A stretch of 64,000 nucleotides of DNA from Mycobacterium sp. PS03-16 (GTDB lineage: Bacteria; Actinomycetota; Actinomycetes; Mycobacteriales; Mycobacteriaceae). The position numbers and the translations under genes were made by a program. The notes under the pieces were generated by a model. The model made no database searches. It was not told the DNA's origin and was given only the letters and a program-made list of their open reading frames with translations. How positions within the stretch are numbered: position 1 is the stretch's first letter; every line of letters starts with the position of its first letter. The DNA is taken from assembly GCF_004570325.1 (NCBI RefSeq), contig NZ_SPQO01000010.1:1-64000 (forward strand), read 5' to 3'. Positions 36,238-44,876 of this stretch are shown here, in pieces.

Positions 36238-36450
36238 TCAGGAGGTGGACCCACCCAGCGCGTCCTCGTCGCCCAGTGCCTTCATCACCGCGCTCGGTCC
36301 GTCGAAGCTGTCCTTCTTCAGGCCACGCAGCGTCTGCACCAGTTCGTCATCGGCGCCGTTGCGCGACGCGTGCTCGGCGAGATCATCCGCCGACCCCGGG
36401 TAGTCGAAGCCGGCCAGGCACTTCTGTACTTCTGTCACTTGGTATCCCAT
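36238..36450 (-). CDS. DUF2795 domain protein
   Basis: A 70-residue protein with the DUF2795 pattern: an N-terminal helix TEVQKCLAGF, the Y-P-G-S turn, A-D-D-L-A-E-H-A-S helix, and a closing L-R-G-L segment. Actinobacterial DUF2795 proteins are often near stress genes; function unknown. The ATG is only 9 nt from the -10 of a strong SigF-type promoter, implying a leaderless mRNA; a GTG four codons in is the alternative start. Confidence 0.8.
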   Translation of the reverse strand: MGYQVTEVQKCLAGFDYPGSADDLAEHASRNGADDELVQTLRGLKKDSFDGPSAVMKALGDEDALGGSTS

Positions 36451-36459
36451 GCCCACGCG

Positions 36460-36484
36460 GTACCCGGCGCCGACACGGCGAAAC
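36460..36484 (-). promoter_or_regulatory. SigF-type promoter of the DUF2795 gene
   Basis: On the minus strand: GTTT, 15-base spacer, GGGTAC. A close match to the consensus, 9 nt from the start codon. Confidence 0.72.
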
Positions 36485-36493
36485 GTCGGCGGC

Positions 36494-37360
36494 TCAGCCG
36501 GGGAGGGTCTCGCCGCCGATGGGGGCGAGCACCTCGCCGCTGTAGTACGACGACAGCCGCTCGGCGGCGAAGAACACGTAGGACGGGGCGATCTCATCGG
36601 GTTGAGCGGCGCGGCCGAACGGCACCTGACCGCCGAACGACTCGGTCTTCTCGGCGTCCATGGTGGCCGGGATCAGCGGCGTCCACACGGGACCGGGCGC
36701 CACGCAGTTGACCCGGATCTTGCGGTCGGCCAGGGACTGCGCCAGCGAGTACGTCAGCGCCAGCACGGCACCCTTGGTCGCCGAATAGTCCATCAGCGTC
36801 TTGTTACCGCGCAGACCGTTGATCGAGCTGGTGTTGATGATCGCGCCGCCGTCGGGCAGGTGCCGCAACGCCGCCTTGGTGACCAGGAAGAAGCTGTCGA
36901 TGTTCACCGCGAAGGTGCGGCGCCACTGCTCGTCGCTGATCTCGGTGAAGTCCTCGACGGGGTTCTGATAGGCGACGTTGTTGACCACGATGTCCAGCCC
37001 GCCGAACTCGCCGGCCGTGCGCTCGACGACCGTACGGCACTGCTCGGCCTCGGCGAGGTCCCCGGGCAACTGCAGGCACCGACGCCCGCAGGCCTCGACC
37101 AGCGAGGCGGTGTGCTGTGCGTCCTCGTGTTCGTCGAGGTACGCGATCGCCACGTCGGCGCCTTCCTTGGCGAACGCCACCGCGACCGCCCGGCCGATAC
37201 CGGAGTCACCGCCGGTGATCAACGCGCGTCTGCCCGCCAGCAGGTCGCGGCCGACGTAGTCGCGCATCTCGTCGCGGGGCTGCGAGGACATCTCGGAGGT
37301 CGACCCGGGATAGGAGATGACGCCGCCGGGATCAGGAATGGGTGGGGTGGATTCAGCCAT
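36494..37360 (-). CDS. General-stress SDR oxidoreductase (YdaD/YhxC type)
   Basis: A 288-residue SDR with the long polar N-terminal arm (about 45 residues, Pro/Ser rich) and GGDSGIGRAVA cofactor motif that define the general-stress subgroup (Bacillus SigB-dependent YdaD and YhxC). Catalytic Ser in NTSSING and Tyr-x3-Lys in YSATK near 198-202; C-terminal SSYYSGEVLAPIGG. Start ATG 37360 follows the end of a possible SigF -10. Substrate unknown; NADPH-dependent aldehyde reduction is a common guess. Confidence 0.87.
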   Translation of the reverse strand: MAESTPPIPDPGGVISYPGSTSEMSSQPRDEMRDYVGRDLLAGRRALITGGDSGIGRAVAVAFAKEGADVAIAYLDEHEDAQHTASLVEACGRRCLQLPGDLAEAEQCRTVVERTAGEFGGLDIVVNNVAYQNPVEDFTEISDEQWRRTFAVNIDSFFLVTKAALRHLPDGGAIINTSSINGLRGNKTLMDYSATKGAVLALTYSLAQSLADRKIRVNCVAPGPVWTPLIPATMDAEKTESFGGQVPFGRAAQPDEIAPSYVFFAAERLSSYYSGEVLAPIGGETLPG

Positions 37361-37371
37361 GTCCGCGGGGG

Positions 37372-37395
37372 TAACCCGGCGATGGCCCCCCAAAC
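37372..37395 (-). promoter_or_regulatory. Possible SigF promoter of the stress SDR
   Basis: On the minus strand: GTTT, 14-base spacer, GGGTTA. Spacing is one base short of the usual 15-17 and the -10 differs in the last positions, so weaker than its neighbours. Confidence 0.4.
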
Positions 37396-37468
37396 GCGGC
37401 CGACGCGGAGGCTGCATCCACTTCGCGAACCCTTCGATGGCCAGATCGCGAAATCTCTAACCGTGGAG

Positions 37469-37493
37469 GTTTGGCGATAAGTGCCCCGGGTAC
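37469..37493 (+). promoter_or_regulatory. SigF-type promoter at the head of the glycan locus
   Basis: GTTT (37469-37472), 15-base spacer, GGGTAC (37488-37493). The start codon of the first glycosyltransferase is 9 nt after the -10, so transcription would start within a few bases of the ATG. Confidence 0.78.
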
Positions 37494-37502
37494 GACCGCC
37501 TC

Positions 37503-38471
37503 ATGTCGTCGGTCACCGAGCGCTCCATCCTGGCGTGGCATGTGCACGGGTCCTGGATGCAGTCCCTGGTGGCCGGTCGGCACCGCTATCTGGTGCCGGT
37601 CACCGCCGACAAGGGCGCCGACGGCCGCGGTCTACTGGGCCGGAACTGGGCGCGGGCCCAGGAGATCGACTCCGACCGGCTGCGCGACGAGGACATCGAT
37701 CTGGTGGTCCTGCAACGAGCCGAGGAGCTCGATCTGGCCGAGCGCTGGACCGGGCGCCGCCCGGGCAGCGACGTGCCCGCGGTGTTCGTCGAACACAACG
37801 CGCCGCGGCCGTACGCCGTGGACAGCGTGCACCCGCTGGCCGAACGCCGCGACATCCCGGTCGTGCACGTCACCGACTTCAACCGGCTGATGTGGGACAC
37901 CGGGGTCGCGCCCACCGTGGTGATCGACCACGGCATCGCCGATCCCGGACTGCGGTACACCGGTGAGATCGCGGTCGCGGCGACCATGATCAACGAGCCG
38001 CTGCGGCGCTGGCGCACCGTCGGCGCCGACCTTCTGCCGACCCTCGGTGCCGGCACCCCGATCGACGTGTGGGGGATCGGCACGGCGGGGCTGGCCGACA
38101 AGGCGTGGCCCGGTGTGCGGCCGCAGGGCGACGTGCCGGGACCACAGCTGTGGCCCGAGGTGGCGCGCCGCCGGGTGTTCCTGCACACGGCGCGCTGGAC
38201 GTCTCTCGGACTGTCGCTGTTGGAGGCGATGTTCCTCGGAATGCCGGTGGTGGCCGTCGCCTCGACGATGGCGCCGCTGGTCGTGCCCGCCGAGGCGGGT
38301 GTGGTGAGCGCGGATGTCAAGCAACTGGCAGCCGCGCTGGAACAGTTCGTGTCCGACCTGCCCGCGGCCACGGCCGCGGGCAAGGCGGCGCGCGATTTCG
38401 CGATGGCGCACTTCTCGCTCGACCGGTTCCTCGCCGACTGGGACCGGTTGATCGACGAACTCTGCGCGTGA
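37503..38471 (+). CDS. Glycosyltransferase, GT4-like (first gene of glycan locus)
   Basis: A 322-residue cytosolic glycosyltransferase of the GT-B fold. The N-terminal domain begins [12 protein letters not shown]; the C-terminal donor domain contains [22 protein letters not shown], matching the retaining GT4 E-containing signature. It is shorter than a standard GT4 (about 380 residues). It has a SigF-type promoter and probably a leaderless message. The next GT4 gene starts 20 bp downstream. Donor and acceptor cannot be read from sequence. Confidence 0.83.
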   Translation: MSSVTERSILAWHVHGSWMQSLVAGRHRYLVPVTADKGADGRGLLGRNWARAQEIDSDRLRDEDIDLVVLQRAEELDLAERWTGRRPGSDVPAVFVEHNAPRPYAVDSVHPLAERRDIPVVHVTDFNRLMWDTGVAPTVVIDHGIADPGLRYTGEIAVAATMINEPLRRWRTVGADLLPTLGAGTPIDVWGIGTAGLADKAWPGVRPQGDVPGPQLWPEVARRRVFLHTARWTSLGLSLLEAMFLGMPVVAVASTMAPLVVPAEAGVVSADVKQLAAALEQFVSDLPAATAAGKAARDFAMAHFSLDRFLADWDRLIDELCA

Positions 38472-38491
38472 TTCCGCGAGGGAGGAAGCCG

Positions 38492-39733
38492 ATGAAGATC
38501 GCAATGGTTTCCGAGCATGCCAGCCCCTTGGCTGCGCTCGGTGGTGTCGACGCCGGCGGGCAGAACGTTCACGTGGCCGAACTCTCGGCGGCGATGGCGC
38601 GCCGCCATCACGACGTCACCGTCTACACCCGCCGCGACGATCCGGACCTGCCCGAACGGGTGACCACGCCGCAGGGTTACGACGTGGTACACGTGCCGGC
38701 GGGGCCGCCGCGGCAACTGCCCAAGGACGACCTGCTCGAACACATGGGCCCGTTCGCCCGCTTCCTGGATCAGCACTGGAAGGTCGACCGGCCGGACGTG
38801 GCGCACGCGCACTTCTGGATGTCGGGGATCGCCACGCAGCTCGCGGCCCGTCACCTCGATCTGCCCGCGGTGCAGACTTTTCACGCGCTCGGCGTGGTCA
38901 AACGCCGGCACCAGGGCGCGCAGGACACCAGCCCGCAGGACCGGCTGAAGCTGGAGGCGATGGTGGCCCGCACCGCGACCTGGGTGGCGGCCACGTGTAC
39001 CGACGAGGTGTTCGAGCTGATGCGGCTGGGCCGTTCCCGCAACCGGATCTCGGTGGTGCCGTGCGGTGTGGATCTCGACCTGTTCACCCCCGACGGGCCG
39101 CGCGCCGAACGCGGTGCGGCCCGGCACCGGATCGTCAGTGTCGGAAGATTCGTGCCGCGCAAGGGGTTCGACGTGGTGATCCGTGCGCTGCCCGCCATTC
39201 CCGACGCCGAACTGGTGCTCGTCGGCGGACCGGACCGCGCGGAGGTGGACGCCGATCCCGAGGCCCGCCGGCTGCGGGCGCTGGCCGAGGAACTCGGTGT
39301 CAGCGACCGCGTGGTGTTCCAGGGCGCGGTGGCCCGCGCGGACATGCCCGCGATGCTGCGGTCGGCCGACGTGGTCGCCTGCACACCGTGGTACGAGCCG
39401 TTCGGCATCGTGCCGCTCGAGGCGATGGCCTGCGGGGTGCCGGTGGTCGCCGCCGCGGTCGGCGGAATGCTCGACACCGTCGTGCACGACGTGACCGGTA
39501 GGCTGGTGACGCCCAAGCGGCCGGGCGAGGTCGCCGACGCCGTCAACATCCTGCTGCGCGACGAGTTCCTGCGCCAGAGCCTCGGTGCGGCCGGCCGGGA
39601 CCGGGCCCGGGCCCGCTACTCGTGGGACCGGATCGCCGCAGACACGTTGCGCATCTACGACCGGCTGGTCCCGGCCGAGCACGAACGGCCGGCGTCGGCG
39701 GTGCCGCCCGCGACGTCCGTGTCGTCGGTATGA
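38492..39733 (+). CDS. Glycosyltransferase family 4 protein
   Basis: A 413-residue GT4. The N-terminal acceptor domain has [20 protein letters not shown] and AHAHFWMSG. The C-terminal donor domain has [29 protein letters not shown] (the E-x7-E motif) and [10 protein letters not shown]. The start resembles sucrose-phosphate-synthase and MshA-like enzymes using nucleotide sugars. ATG with GGAGG ribosome site. Co-transcribed with the preceding gene; convergent with the GT2 gene, stops 5 bp apart. Confidence 0.9.
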   Translation: MKIAMVSEHASPLAALGGVDAGGQNVHVAELSAAMARRHHDVTVYTRRDDPDLPERVTTPQGYDVVHVPAGPPRQLPKDDLLEHMGPFARFLDQHWKVDRPDVAHAHFWMSGIATQLAARHLDLPAVQTFHALGVVKRRHQGAQDTSPQDRLKLEAMVARTATWVAATCTDEVFELMRLGRSRNRISVVPCGVDLDLFTPDGPRAERGAARHRIVSVGRFVPRKGFDVVIRALPAIPDAELVLVGGPDRAEVDADPEARRLRALAEELGVSDRVVFQGAVARADMPAMLRSADVVACTPWYEPFGIVPLEAMACGVPVVAAAVGGMLDTVVHDVTGRLVTPKRPGEVADAVNILLRDEFLRQSLGAAGRDRARARYSWDRIAADTLRIYDRLVPAEHERPASAVPPATSVSSV

Positions 39734-39738
39734 CGGGG

Positions 39739-40623
39739 CTAGGCGGTCTCCAACAGCGCCAGCGCCCGCTCCACCCGGGCGGGCAACCGGCGCCGCGCGC
39801 CGAGCACGGCGGGCAGGCGGCGCACCGCTTCGCCTGCGGCCCTGGCATGGTCGGCGTCGCGCAGCGTGGCGCCGAGCAGGGTGCCGGTGGCCCGCACGCA
39901 GTGCCCGGCGGGCCGGCGCAGCCACGTGGTCAGTACGTCGTTGCGCATCACCCGGGCGGCCTGCGCCGCGGTGGTGGCGCGCACCTGCGACGGCTGGTGC
40001 ATCGCCACCAGCGCCGGGTAGTAGCACAGGTCCCAGCCGAGCGTGGCCATGTCGACCGCCAGCAGCATCTCCTCACCGCGGAAGTGCAGGATCTCGGAGA
40101 ATCCGCCGGCCTGTTCGAACGCGGTCTTGCGCACGATCGCCGCGCAGGACATGAACCCGAGAATCGCCGGCCCGGGCAGGTGCGGTGGATGGCCGAGCGG
40201 GCTGTCGGCGAGCATCGTGCTGAACGCATCCACCTCGTTGCGGGGCAGCACGATGGTGCGTGCGGCGAGCAGACCCACCCCGGGATGAGCGTCGAACGTC
40301 TGCTCGGCGATCGCGGGAGCGTCGGGCTGCCACCACGAATCATCGTCGCAGAAGGCCACATACGGCGTGCGGGCCGCAGCGACGCCCGCGTTGCGGCCGA
40401 CCGCCCCGCGATTGGTGTCGAGCTCGATCAGCCGTACCCGGCCCGCCGCGCGGCCGGCGATCCGTGCCACCACTGCAGCGGAGTCGTCGCGAGAGTCGTT
40501 GTCCACCACGACGATCGGGCATGCGGTGGTATCCAGCAGCCGGTTCACCACGGTGGCCAGCTCGTCCGACCGGTCCCGGCTGGCGATCACGAACGTGGTC
40601 CGAGGCGAATCATGTTGTCCCAT
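39739..40623 (-). CDS. Glycosyltransferase family 2 protein
   Basis: A 294-residue GT-A glycosyltransferase. FVIASRDRSDELATVV at the N-terminus, VVVDNDSRDDS near residue 38, RGAVGRNAGVAAA near 70 and the metal-binding FCDDDSWW near 90; a GGFSEILHFRGEE acceptor loop near 175. It is the only minus-strand gene in the locus, yet has its own SigF-type promoter, back to back with that of the UXS operon. The ATG lies 11 nt past the -10; the AAGGAG next to it would lie at or before the transcript start. Confidence 0.88.
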   Translation of the reverse strand: MGQHDSPRTTFVIASRDRSDELATVVNRLLDTTACPIVVVDNDSRDDSAAVVARIAGRAAGRVRLIELDTNRGAVGRNAGVAAARTPYVAFCDDDSWWQPDAPAIAEQTFDAHPGVGLLAARTIVLPRNEVDAFSTMLADSPLGHPPHLPGPAILGFMSCAAIVRKTAFEQAGGFSEILHFRGEEMLLAVDMATLGWDLCYYPALVAMHQPSQVRATTAAQAARVMRNDVLTTWLRRPAGHCVRATGTLLGATLRDADHARAAGEAVRRLPAVLGARRRLPARVERALALLETA

Positions 40624-40634
40624 GGTCGGACTCC

Positions 40635-40659
40635 TTACCCGGCCGCTGCCAGCGCAAAC
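40635..40659 (-). promoter_or_regulatory. SigF-type promoter of the GT2 gene
   Basis: On the minus strand: GTTT, 15-base spacer, GGGTAA. Only 3 bp separate it from the -35 of the divergent SigF-type promoter. Confidence 0.75.
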
Positions 40660-40662
40660 AGC

Positions 40663-40687
40663 GTTTCTCCTACTACCCTGGGGGTAT
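40663..40687 (+). promoter_or_regulatory. SigF promoter (exact consensus) of the UXS-to-Ugd operon
   Basis: GTTT (40663-40666), 15-base spacer, GGGTAT (40682-40687): an exact match to the mycobacterial SigF consensus. The first GTG of the operon is 6 nt downstream. Confidence 0.85.
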
Positions 40688-40693
40688 TTCCGC

Positions 40694-41683
40694 GTGGTGC
40701 ATGAGATCAAACGTGCCCTGGTGCTCGGTGGCGGCGGCTTCGTCGGCGGTCACCTGTGCGAACGGCTGCTGGCCTCCGGCGTCGAGGTCACCTGCGTCGA
40801 CGACCTGTCCACCAGTGCGCCCAACGCCGAGAACATCCTTCGTGACCACTCCGGGTACCGGTTCGTGCGCCACGACATCACCCAACCGCTGACCGCGCTG
40901 GGCCTGCGACCCGGGATCGACACCGTCTTCAACCTCGCCTCGCCGGCGTCGCCGGCCGACTATCTGCGCCTGCCGGTGCACACGCTGCGCACCGGCGCGC
41001 TGGGCACCGCCAACGCCCTCGACTTCGCCGAGGCCAACGGCGCCCGCCTGGTGCTGGCCTCGACCAGCGAGGTCTACGGCGACCCATTGGAGCATCCGCA
41101 GGTCGAAACATACTGGGGGAACGTCAATCCGATCGGTCCGCGCAGTGTGTACGACGAGGCCAAGCGCTACGCCGAGGCGTTGACGTTCGCCTACCGCCGC
41201 GGCCGGGACGCCGACGTCGGCGTGGCCCGGATCTTCAACACCTACGGACCGCGGATGCGTTCTGACGACGGCCGCATGGTGCCGACGTTCTGCCGGCAGG
41301 CGCTGGCCGGCGAGCCGATCACCGTGACCGGATCGGGTCGGCAGACCCGGTCGCTGTGCTTCGTCGACGACACCGTCGACGGTCTACTGGCCCTGGCTCG
41401 CTCCGGGTGTGCCGGCCCGGTCAACATCGGCAACCCGCACGAAGTGACCGTGCTGCACATCGCGGAGCTGATCCGGGACCTGGCCGGCGGTGCGTCGGAC
41501 ATCGCGTTCCTGCCCGCGGTCGAGGACGATCCGCAGCGACGGTGCCCCGATATCACGGTGGCGCGTGAGGAACTGGGCTGGCAGCCGCGGATGGCCTACC
41601 GCGACGGGCTGGCCCGCACCGTGGAGTGGTTCCGGACGTCATCACCGAGTTACGCAATCGCCCAGGCGAAGACGGCGAGTTAG
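40694..41683 (+). CDS. UDP-glucuronate decarboxylase (UDP-xylose synthase)-like epimerase
   Basis: Extended SDR of 329 residues predicted to convert UDP-glucuronate to UDP-xylose. NAD motif GGGGFVGGHL near residue 11, then the UXS-type landmarks: ASPASPADYLRLP near 83, the catalytic Thr/Ser in STSEVYGDPLEHPQ near 125, WGNVNPIGPRSVYDEAKR with Tyr-x3-Lys near 155, RIFNTYGPRM, and TRSLCFVDD. The GDPLEHPQ and YWGNVNPIG segments distinguish UXS from dTDP-glucose dehydratases. Adjacent in-frame GTGs at 40694 and 40697; the first fits a leaderless SigF transcript. Ugd, its substrate supplier, is the last gene of the operon. Confidence 0.85.
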   Translation: MVHEIKRALVLGGGGFVGGHLCERLLASGVEVTCVDDLSTSAPNAENILRDHSGYRFVRHDITQPLTALGLRPGIDTVFNLASPASPADYLRLPVHTLRTGALGTANALDFAEANGARLVLASTSEVYGDPLEHPQVETYWGNVNPIGPRSVYDEAKRYAEALTFAYRRGRDADVGVARIFNTYGPRMRSDDGRMVPTFCRQALAGEPITVTGSGRQTRSLCFVDDTVDGLLALARSGCAGPVNIGNPHEVTVLHIAELIRDLAGGASDIAFLPAVEDDPQRRCPDITVAREELGWQPRMAYRDGLARTVEWFRTSSPSYAIAQAKTAS

Positions 41684-41693
41684 GAGACAACCG

Positions 41694-43349
41694 ATGCGGA
41701 TTCTCGGCATCAACGCGGTGTTCCACGATCCCGCCGCCGCCCTGGTGGTCGACGGGCAGATCGTGGCGGCCGCCGAGGAGGAACGGTTCTCCCGGCGCAA
41801 GCACGGCAAGCAGGCCGTGCCGTTCTCCACCTGGGAGCTACCGGTGCAGTCCGCCCGCTGGTGCCTGGAGCAGGCCGGTCTGACCCCGGCCGACCTGGAC
41901 GCGGTCGGCTATTCCTACGAGCCGCGGCTGATGGACGAATCCACCGAGGGGATGGCCGGACTCGACCGCGACTGGGAGTACCTGCGCACGCTCTACGCCG
42001 AGCGGGCGCCGCGCTTCCTGCAGTCCGCGCTGCCCGGTCTGGATCCCAGCATCGTGCGCCATGTGCGCCATCACGTCGCGCACGCGGCGTCGAGCGCGCT
42101 GGCCTCGCCGCACCCCGACTGTGCGGTGCTGGTGGTGGACGGTCGCGGCGAGCGGGCGTCGATGCTGGCCGGCGCGTACCGCGACCACAAGCTCGACGTG
42201 CTGGCCACGCAGTCGCTGCCGCACTCGCTGGGGCTGTTCTACGAAGAGCTCACCGAGCACCTGGGTTTCGCGCGGTCCAGCGATGAGTACAAGGTGATGG
42301 CGATGGCGTCCTACGGCACGCCGCGCTTCGCCGACCGGCTGCGGGAACTGGTCCACGCCACCGGCGACGGCGGCTTCCGCACCGAACCGGTGGACTGGGA
42401 GTCGTTCACCCCCAAGCGCAAAGCGGGCGCAGGCAAGGGCCACGCGCTCGACCGGCCCGAGCCCGAGCACGCCGATCTGGCGTGCAGCGTGCAGCTGGTC
42501 GTCGAGGAGGTGCTGCTCGACCTGGTCGGTTGGCTGCGGGAGCGCACCGACACCGACAGCCTCTGCCTGGCCGGCGGCGTGGCACTCAACTGTGTCGCGA
42601 ACTCGAAGATCTTCGCCCGCGGCGGGTTCGACCGGGTGTGGGTGCAGCCGGCGGCCGGTGATTCCGGGACCGCGCTGGGCGCCGCGCTGTCGCTGGCCGG
42701 CGAGGCCGGAGAACCGATCGTGCCGATGCCGTCGGCGTCGCTGGGTCGCGGCTGGTCCGACGACGAGATCGAGGCGGTGCTGCGTGAGGCGGCGGTGCCG
42801 TTCGAGCGGCCCACCGACTTCGCCACGGCCGTCGGCGACGCGCTGGCCGACGACAAGCTGATCGGCTGGTTCCAGGGCCGCGCCGAATTCGGCCCGCGGG
42901 CGCTGGGCAACCGGTCGCTGCTGGCCGATCCGCGGCGCATCGAGAACCTCGAGCGGCTCAACACCGTCAAGGGCCGCGAGCAGTTCCGGCCGGTCGCGCC
43001 CATGGTGCTCGCCGACCGGGCGGCCGAGATCTTCTCCGGCGGACCGATTCCCAGCCCGTACATGCTCTTCGTGCACGAGGTCGCCGAGGAGTGGCGCGCA
43101 CGCATCCCCGCGGTCACCCACGTCGACCACACCGCGCGCATCCAGACCGTCGACGACAGTCACCCCGTGCTGCACGCCACGATCAGCCGGTTCGCGGAGC
43201 GGACCGGGGTGCCGGTGGTGGTCAACACCAGCTTCAACACAGCGGGGCGGCCGATGGTCGACAGCCCCCGCGACGCCCTCGAGTGCTTCGGCAGCAGCCC
43301 CATCGACGTCCTGGCCATCGGCCCCTTCCTGGTGCGGAGGCCGGTGTGA
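41694..43349 (+). CDS. O-carbamoyltransferase (NodU/TobZ family)
   Basis: A 551-residue carbamoyltransferase that forms carbamoyl-adenylate from carbamoyl phosphate and transfers the carbamoyl group to a hydroxyl, usually on a sugar. The N-terminal Kae1-like domain starts ILGINAVFHDPAAALVVDG and carries the metal-binding HHVAHAASSA near residue 126; CLAGGVALNCVANS near 290. The C-terminal domain has WFQGRAEFGPRALGNRS and VVNTSFN. ATG with TAGGAG ribosome site. Overlaps the next gene by 4 bp. In this setting the acceptor is probably a heptose- or xylose-containing intermediate (inferred). Confidence 0.92.
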   Translation: MRILGINAVFHDPAAALVVDGQIVAAAEEERFSRRKHGKQAVPFSTWELPVQSARWCLEQAGLTPADLDAVGYSYEPRLMDESTEGMAGLDRDWEYLRTLYAERAPRFLQSALPGLDPSIVRHVRHHVAHAASSALASPHPDCAVLVVDGRGERASMLAGAYRDHKLDVLATQSLPHSLGLFYEELTEHLGFARSSDEYKVMAMASYGTPRFADRLRELVHATGDGGFRTEPVDWESFTPKRKAGAGKGHALDRPEPEHADLACSVQLVVEEVLLDLVGWLRERTDTDSLCLAGGVALNCVANSKIFARGGFDRVWVQPAAGDSGTALGAALSLAGEAGEPIVPMPSASLGRGWSDDEIEAVLREAAVPFERPTDFATAVGDALADDKLIGWFQGRAEFGPRALGNRSLLADPRRIENLERLNTVKGREQFRPVAPMVLADRAAEIFSGGPIPSPYMLFVHEVAEEWRARIPAVTHVDHTARIQTVDDSHPVLHATISRFAERTGVPVVVNTSFNTAGRPMVDSPRDALECFGSSPIDVLAIGPFLVRRPV

Positions 43350-44848
43350 CGGAGGCGAAGACCGCATCGTTCTCGATCGTCATCCCGACGATCGGGCGGG
43401 AATCGCTCTACCGGCTGCTGAGTGCGCTGGAATCCGACCGTGGTCCCCGGCCCGAGGCGGTCATCGTCGTCGACGACCGACCCGACGGGCCCGCTCTGCG
43501 GATCGCGGGAGAGCTGCCGGTCACCACGCTGCGCAGCGGTGGCCGCGGCCCGGCCGCCGCCCGCAACACCGGCTGGCGGCATGCGCGGACCCGGTGGGTC
43601 TGCTTCGTCGATGACGACGTGGTGCCCCAGCCCGGGTGGCTCGCTGCGCTGGCCGCGGACCTGCGCGGCGCCGACGCCGAGGGCGCCGCCGGATCGCAGG
43701 CGGTGCTCGAGGTGCCGCGCGCCGAAGGCCGCCGGGCGACCGATGACGAGAAGCGCACCCTGCGGCTCGCCGACGCCCGGTGGATCACCGCCGACATGGC
43801 CTACCGGCGCGACGTGCTGGTGGCGGTCGGGGGATTCGACGAGCGATTCCCGCGCGCGTACCGCGAGGACTCCGACATCGCGCTGCGAATCACCCTGCAG
43901 GGCAACACGATCATCCAGGGGGAGCGCCGCGCCACCCATCCCGTCGCGCAGGCGTCGTTGATGAGCAGTGTGCGCGCCCAGATCGGCAACCGCGACAACG
44001 CGCTGATGCGCCGCAAACACGGCCGCCGGTGGCGCAGCGCGGTCGGCGAGGGCCGCGGCCGGATGCCCGCGCACACTGCGACCACCGCGGCCGTGGTCGT
44101 CGCCGGGATGGCGGCGCTGGCCGGGCGCCGACGCGCGGCCGCGTGGGCCGGGTCGGCGTGGGCGGCGCTCACCGTCGAGTTCGCCATGCGCCGCTTCCTC
44201 GCCGGTCCCCGCACGCCCGGCGAAGCCGTGCGCATGCTGTTCACCAGCGCCCTGATTCCGCCCGCGGCGGTGTGCCACCGGATTCGCGGGGAGTGGGCGT
44301 TCCGCTCGGCGCGGCGGGATCCGCCGCTGGCGGTGCTGCTCGACCGCGACGACACGATCATCGAAGACGGGCCCTATCTCAACGATCCGGCCGGAGTCCG
44401 GCCGATGCCCGGCGCCGCGGGCGCGCTCGACCGGCTGCGGGGCCGCGGTCTGCTGCTCGCGGTGGTGACCAACCAGTCCGGCGTCGCGAAAGGTCTGATC
44501 AGCACCGAGCAGCTCGCCGCGGTCAACGCCCGCGTCGAGAAGGAACTCGGGCCGTTCGACTCGTGGCAGATCTGCGTGCACGACAACGACGACGGCTGCG
44601 GCTGCCGCAAACCGGCGCCGGGAATGGTGCACGCCGCGGCGAAGGCGCTCGGTGTCGACCCGCAGCGCTGCGTGATGATCGGCGACACCGGCGGCGACGT
44701 CAACGCCGCGCTGTCGGCGCGCGCCGATGCGGTGCTGGTGCCGACGGATCGCACCCTGCCGCACGAGGTCACGGACGCGCGCAGCCGGGCGCGGGTGGCG
44801 GCGACGCTCGTGGATGCGGTGGAACTCGTCCTCCGGGATTGCCGATGA
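43346..44848 (+). CDS. Fusion protein: GT2 glycosyltransferase + GmhB-type heptose bisphosphate phosphatase
   Basis: A 500-residue two-domain protein. Residues 8-240 are a GT2 domain (FSIVIPTIGRESLYRLL, GPAAARNTGW, metal-binding CFVDDDVVP near 88). Residues 245-310 hold hydrophobic/amphipathic helices that may touch the membrane. From 330 on is a HAD phosphatase of the GmhB/HisB-N type: nucleophile D333 in LLDRDDTI, NQSGVAKGLI near 376, a short zinc-loop C-x-H...CGCRKPAPGM, and IGDTGGDVNAA. The phosphatase would remove the 7-phosphate from heptose-1,7-bisphosphate. I know of no standard family with this domain pair. GTG start overlapping the carbamoyltransferase stop. Confidence 0.88.
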   Translation: MTEAKTASFSIVIPTIGRESLYRLLSALESDRGPRPEAVIVVDDRPDGPALRIAGELPVTTLRSGGRGPAAARNTGWRHARTRWVCFVDDDVVPQPGWLAALAADLRGADAEGAAGSQAVLEVPRAEGRRATDDEKRTLRLADARWITADMAYRRDVLVAVGGFDERFPRAYREDSDIALRITLQGNTIIQGERRATHPVAQASLMSSVRAQIGNRDNALMRRKHGRRWRSAVGEGRGRMPAHTATTAAVVVAGMAALAGRRRAAAWAGSAWAALTVEFAMRRFLAGPRTPGEAVRMLFTSALIPPAAVCHRIRGEWAFRSARRDPPLAVLLDRDDTIIEDGPYLNDPAGVRPMPGAAGALDRLRGRGLLLAVVTNQSGVAKGLISTEQLAAVNARVEKELGPFDSWQICVHDNDDGCGCRKPAPGMVHAAAKALGVDPQRCVMIGDTGGDVNAALSARADAVLVPTDRTLPHEVTDARSRARVAATLVDAVELVLRDCR

Positions 44849-44876
44849 GCGCTTGCGCGAAGAGGAGAAGGTCCCG

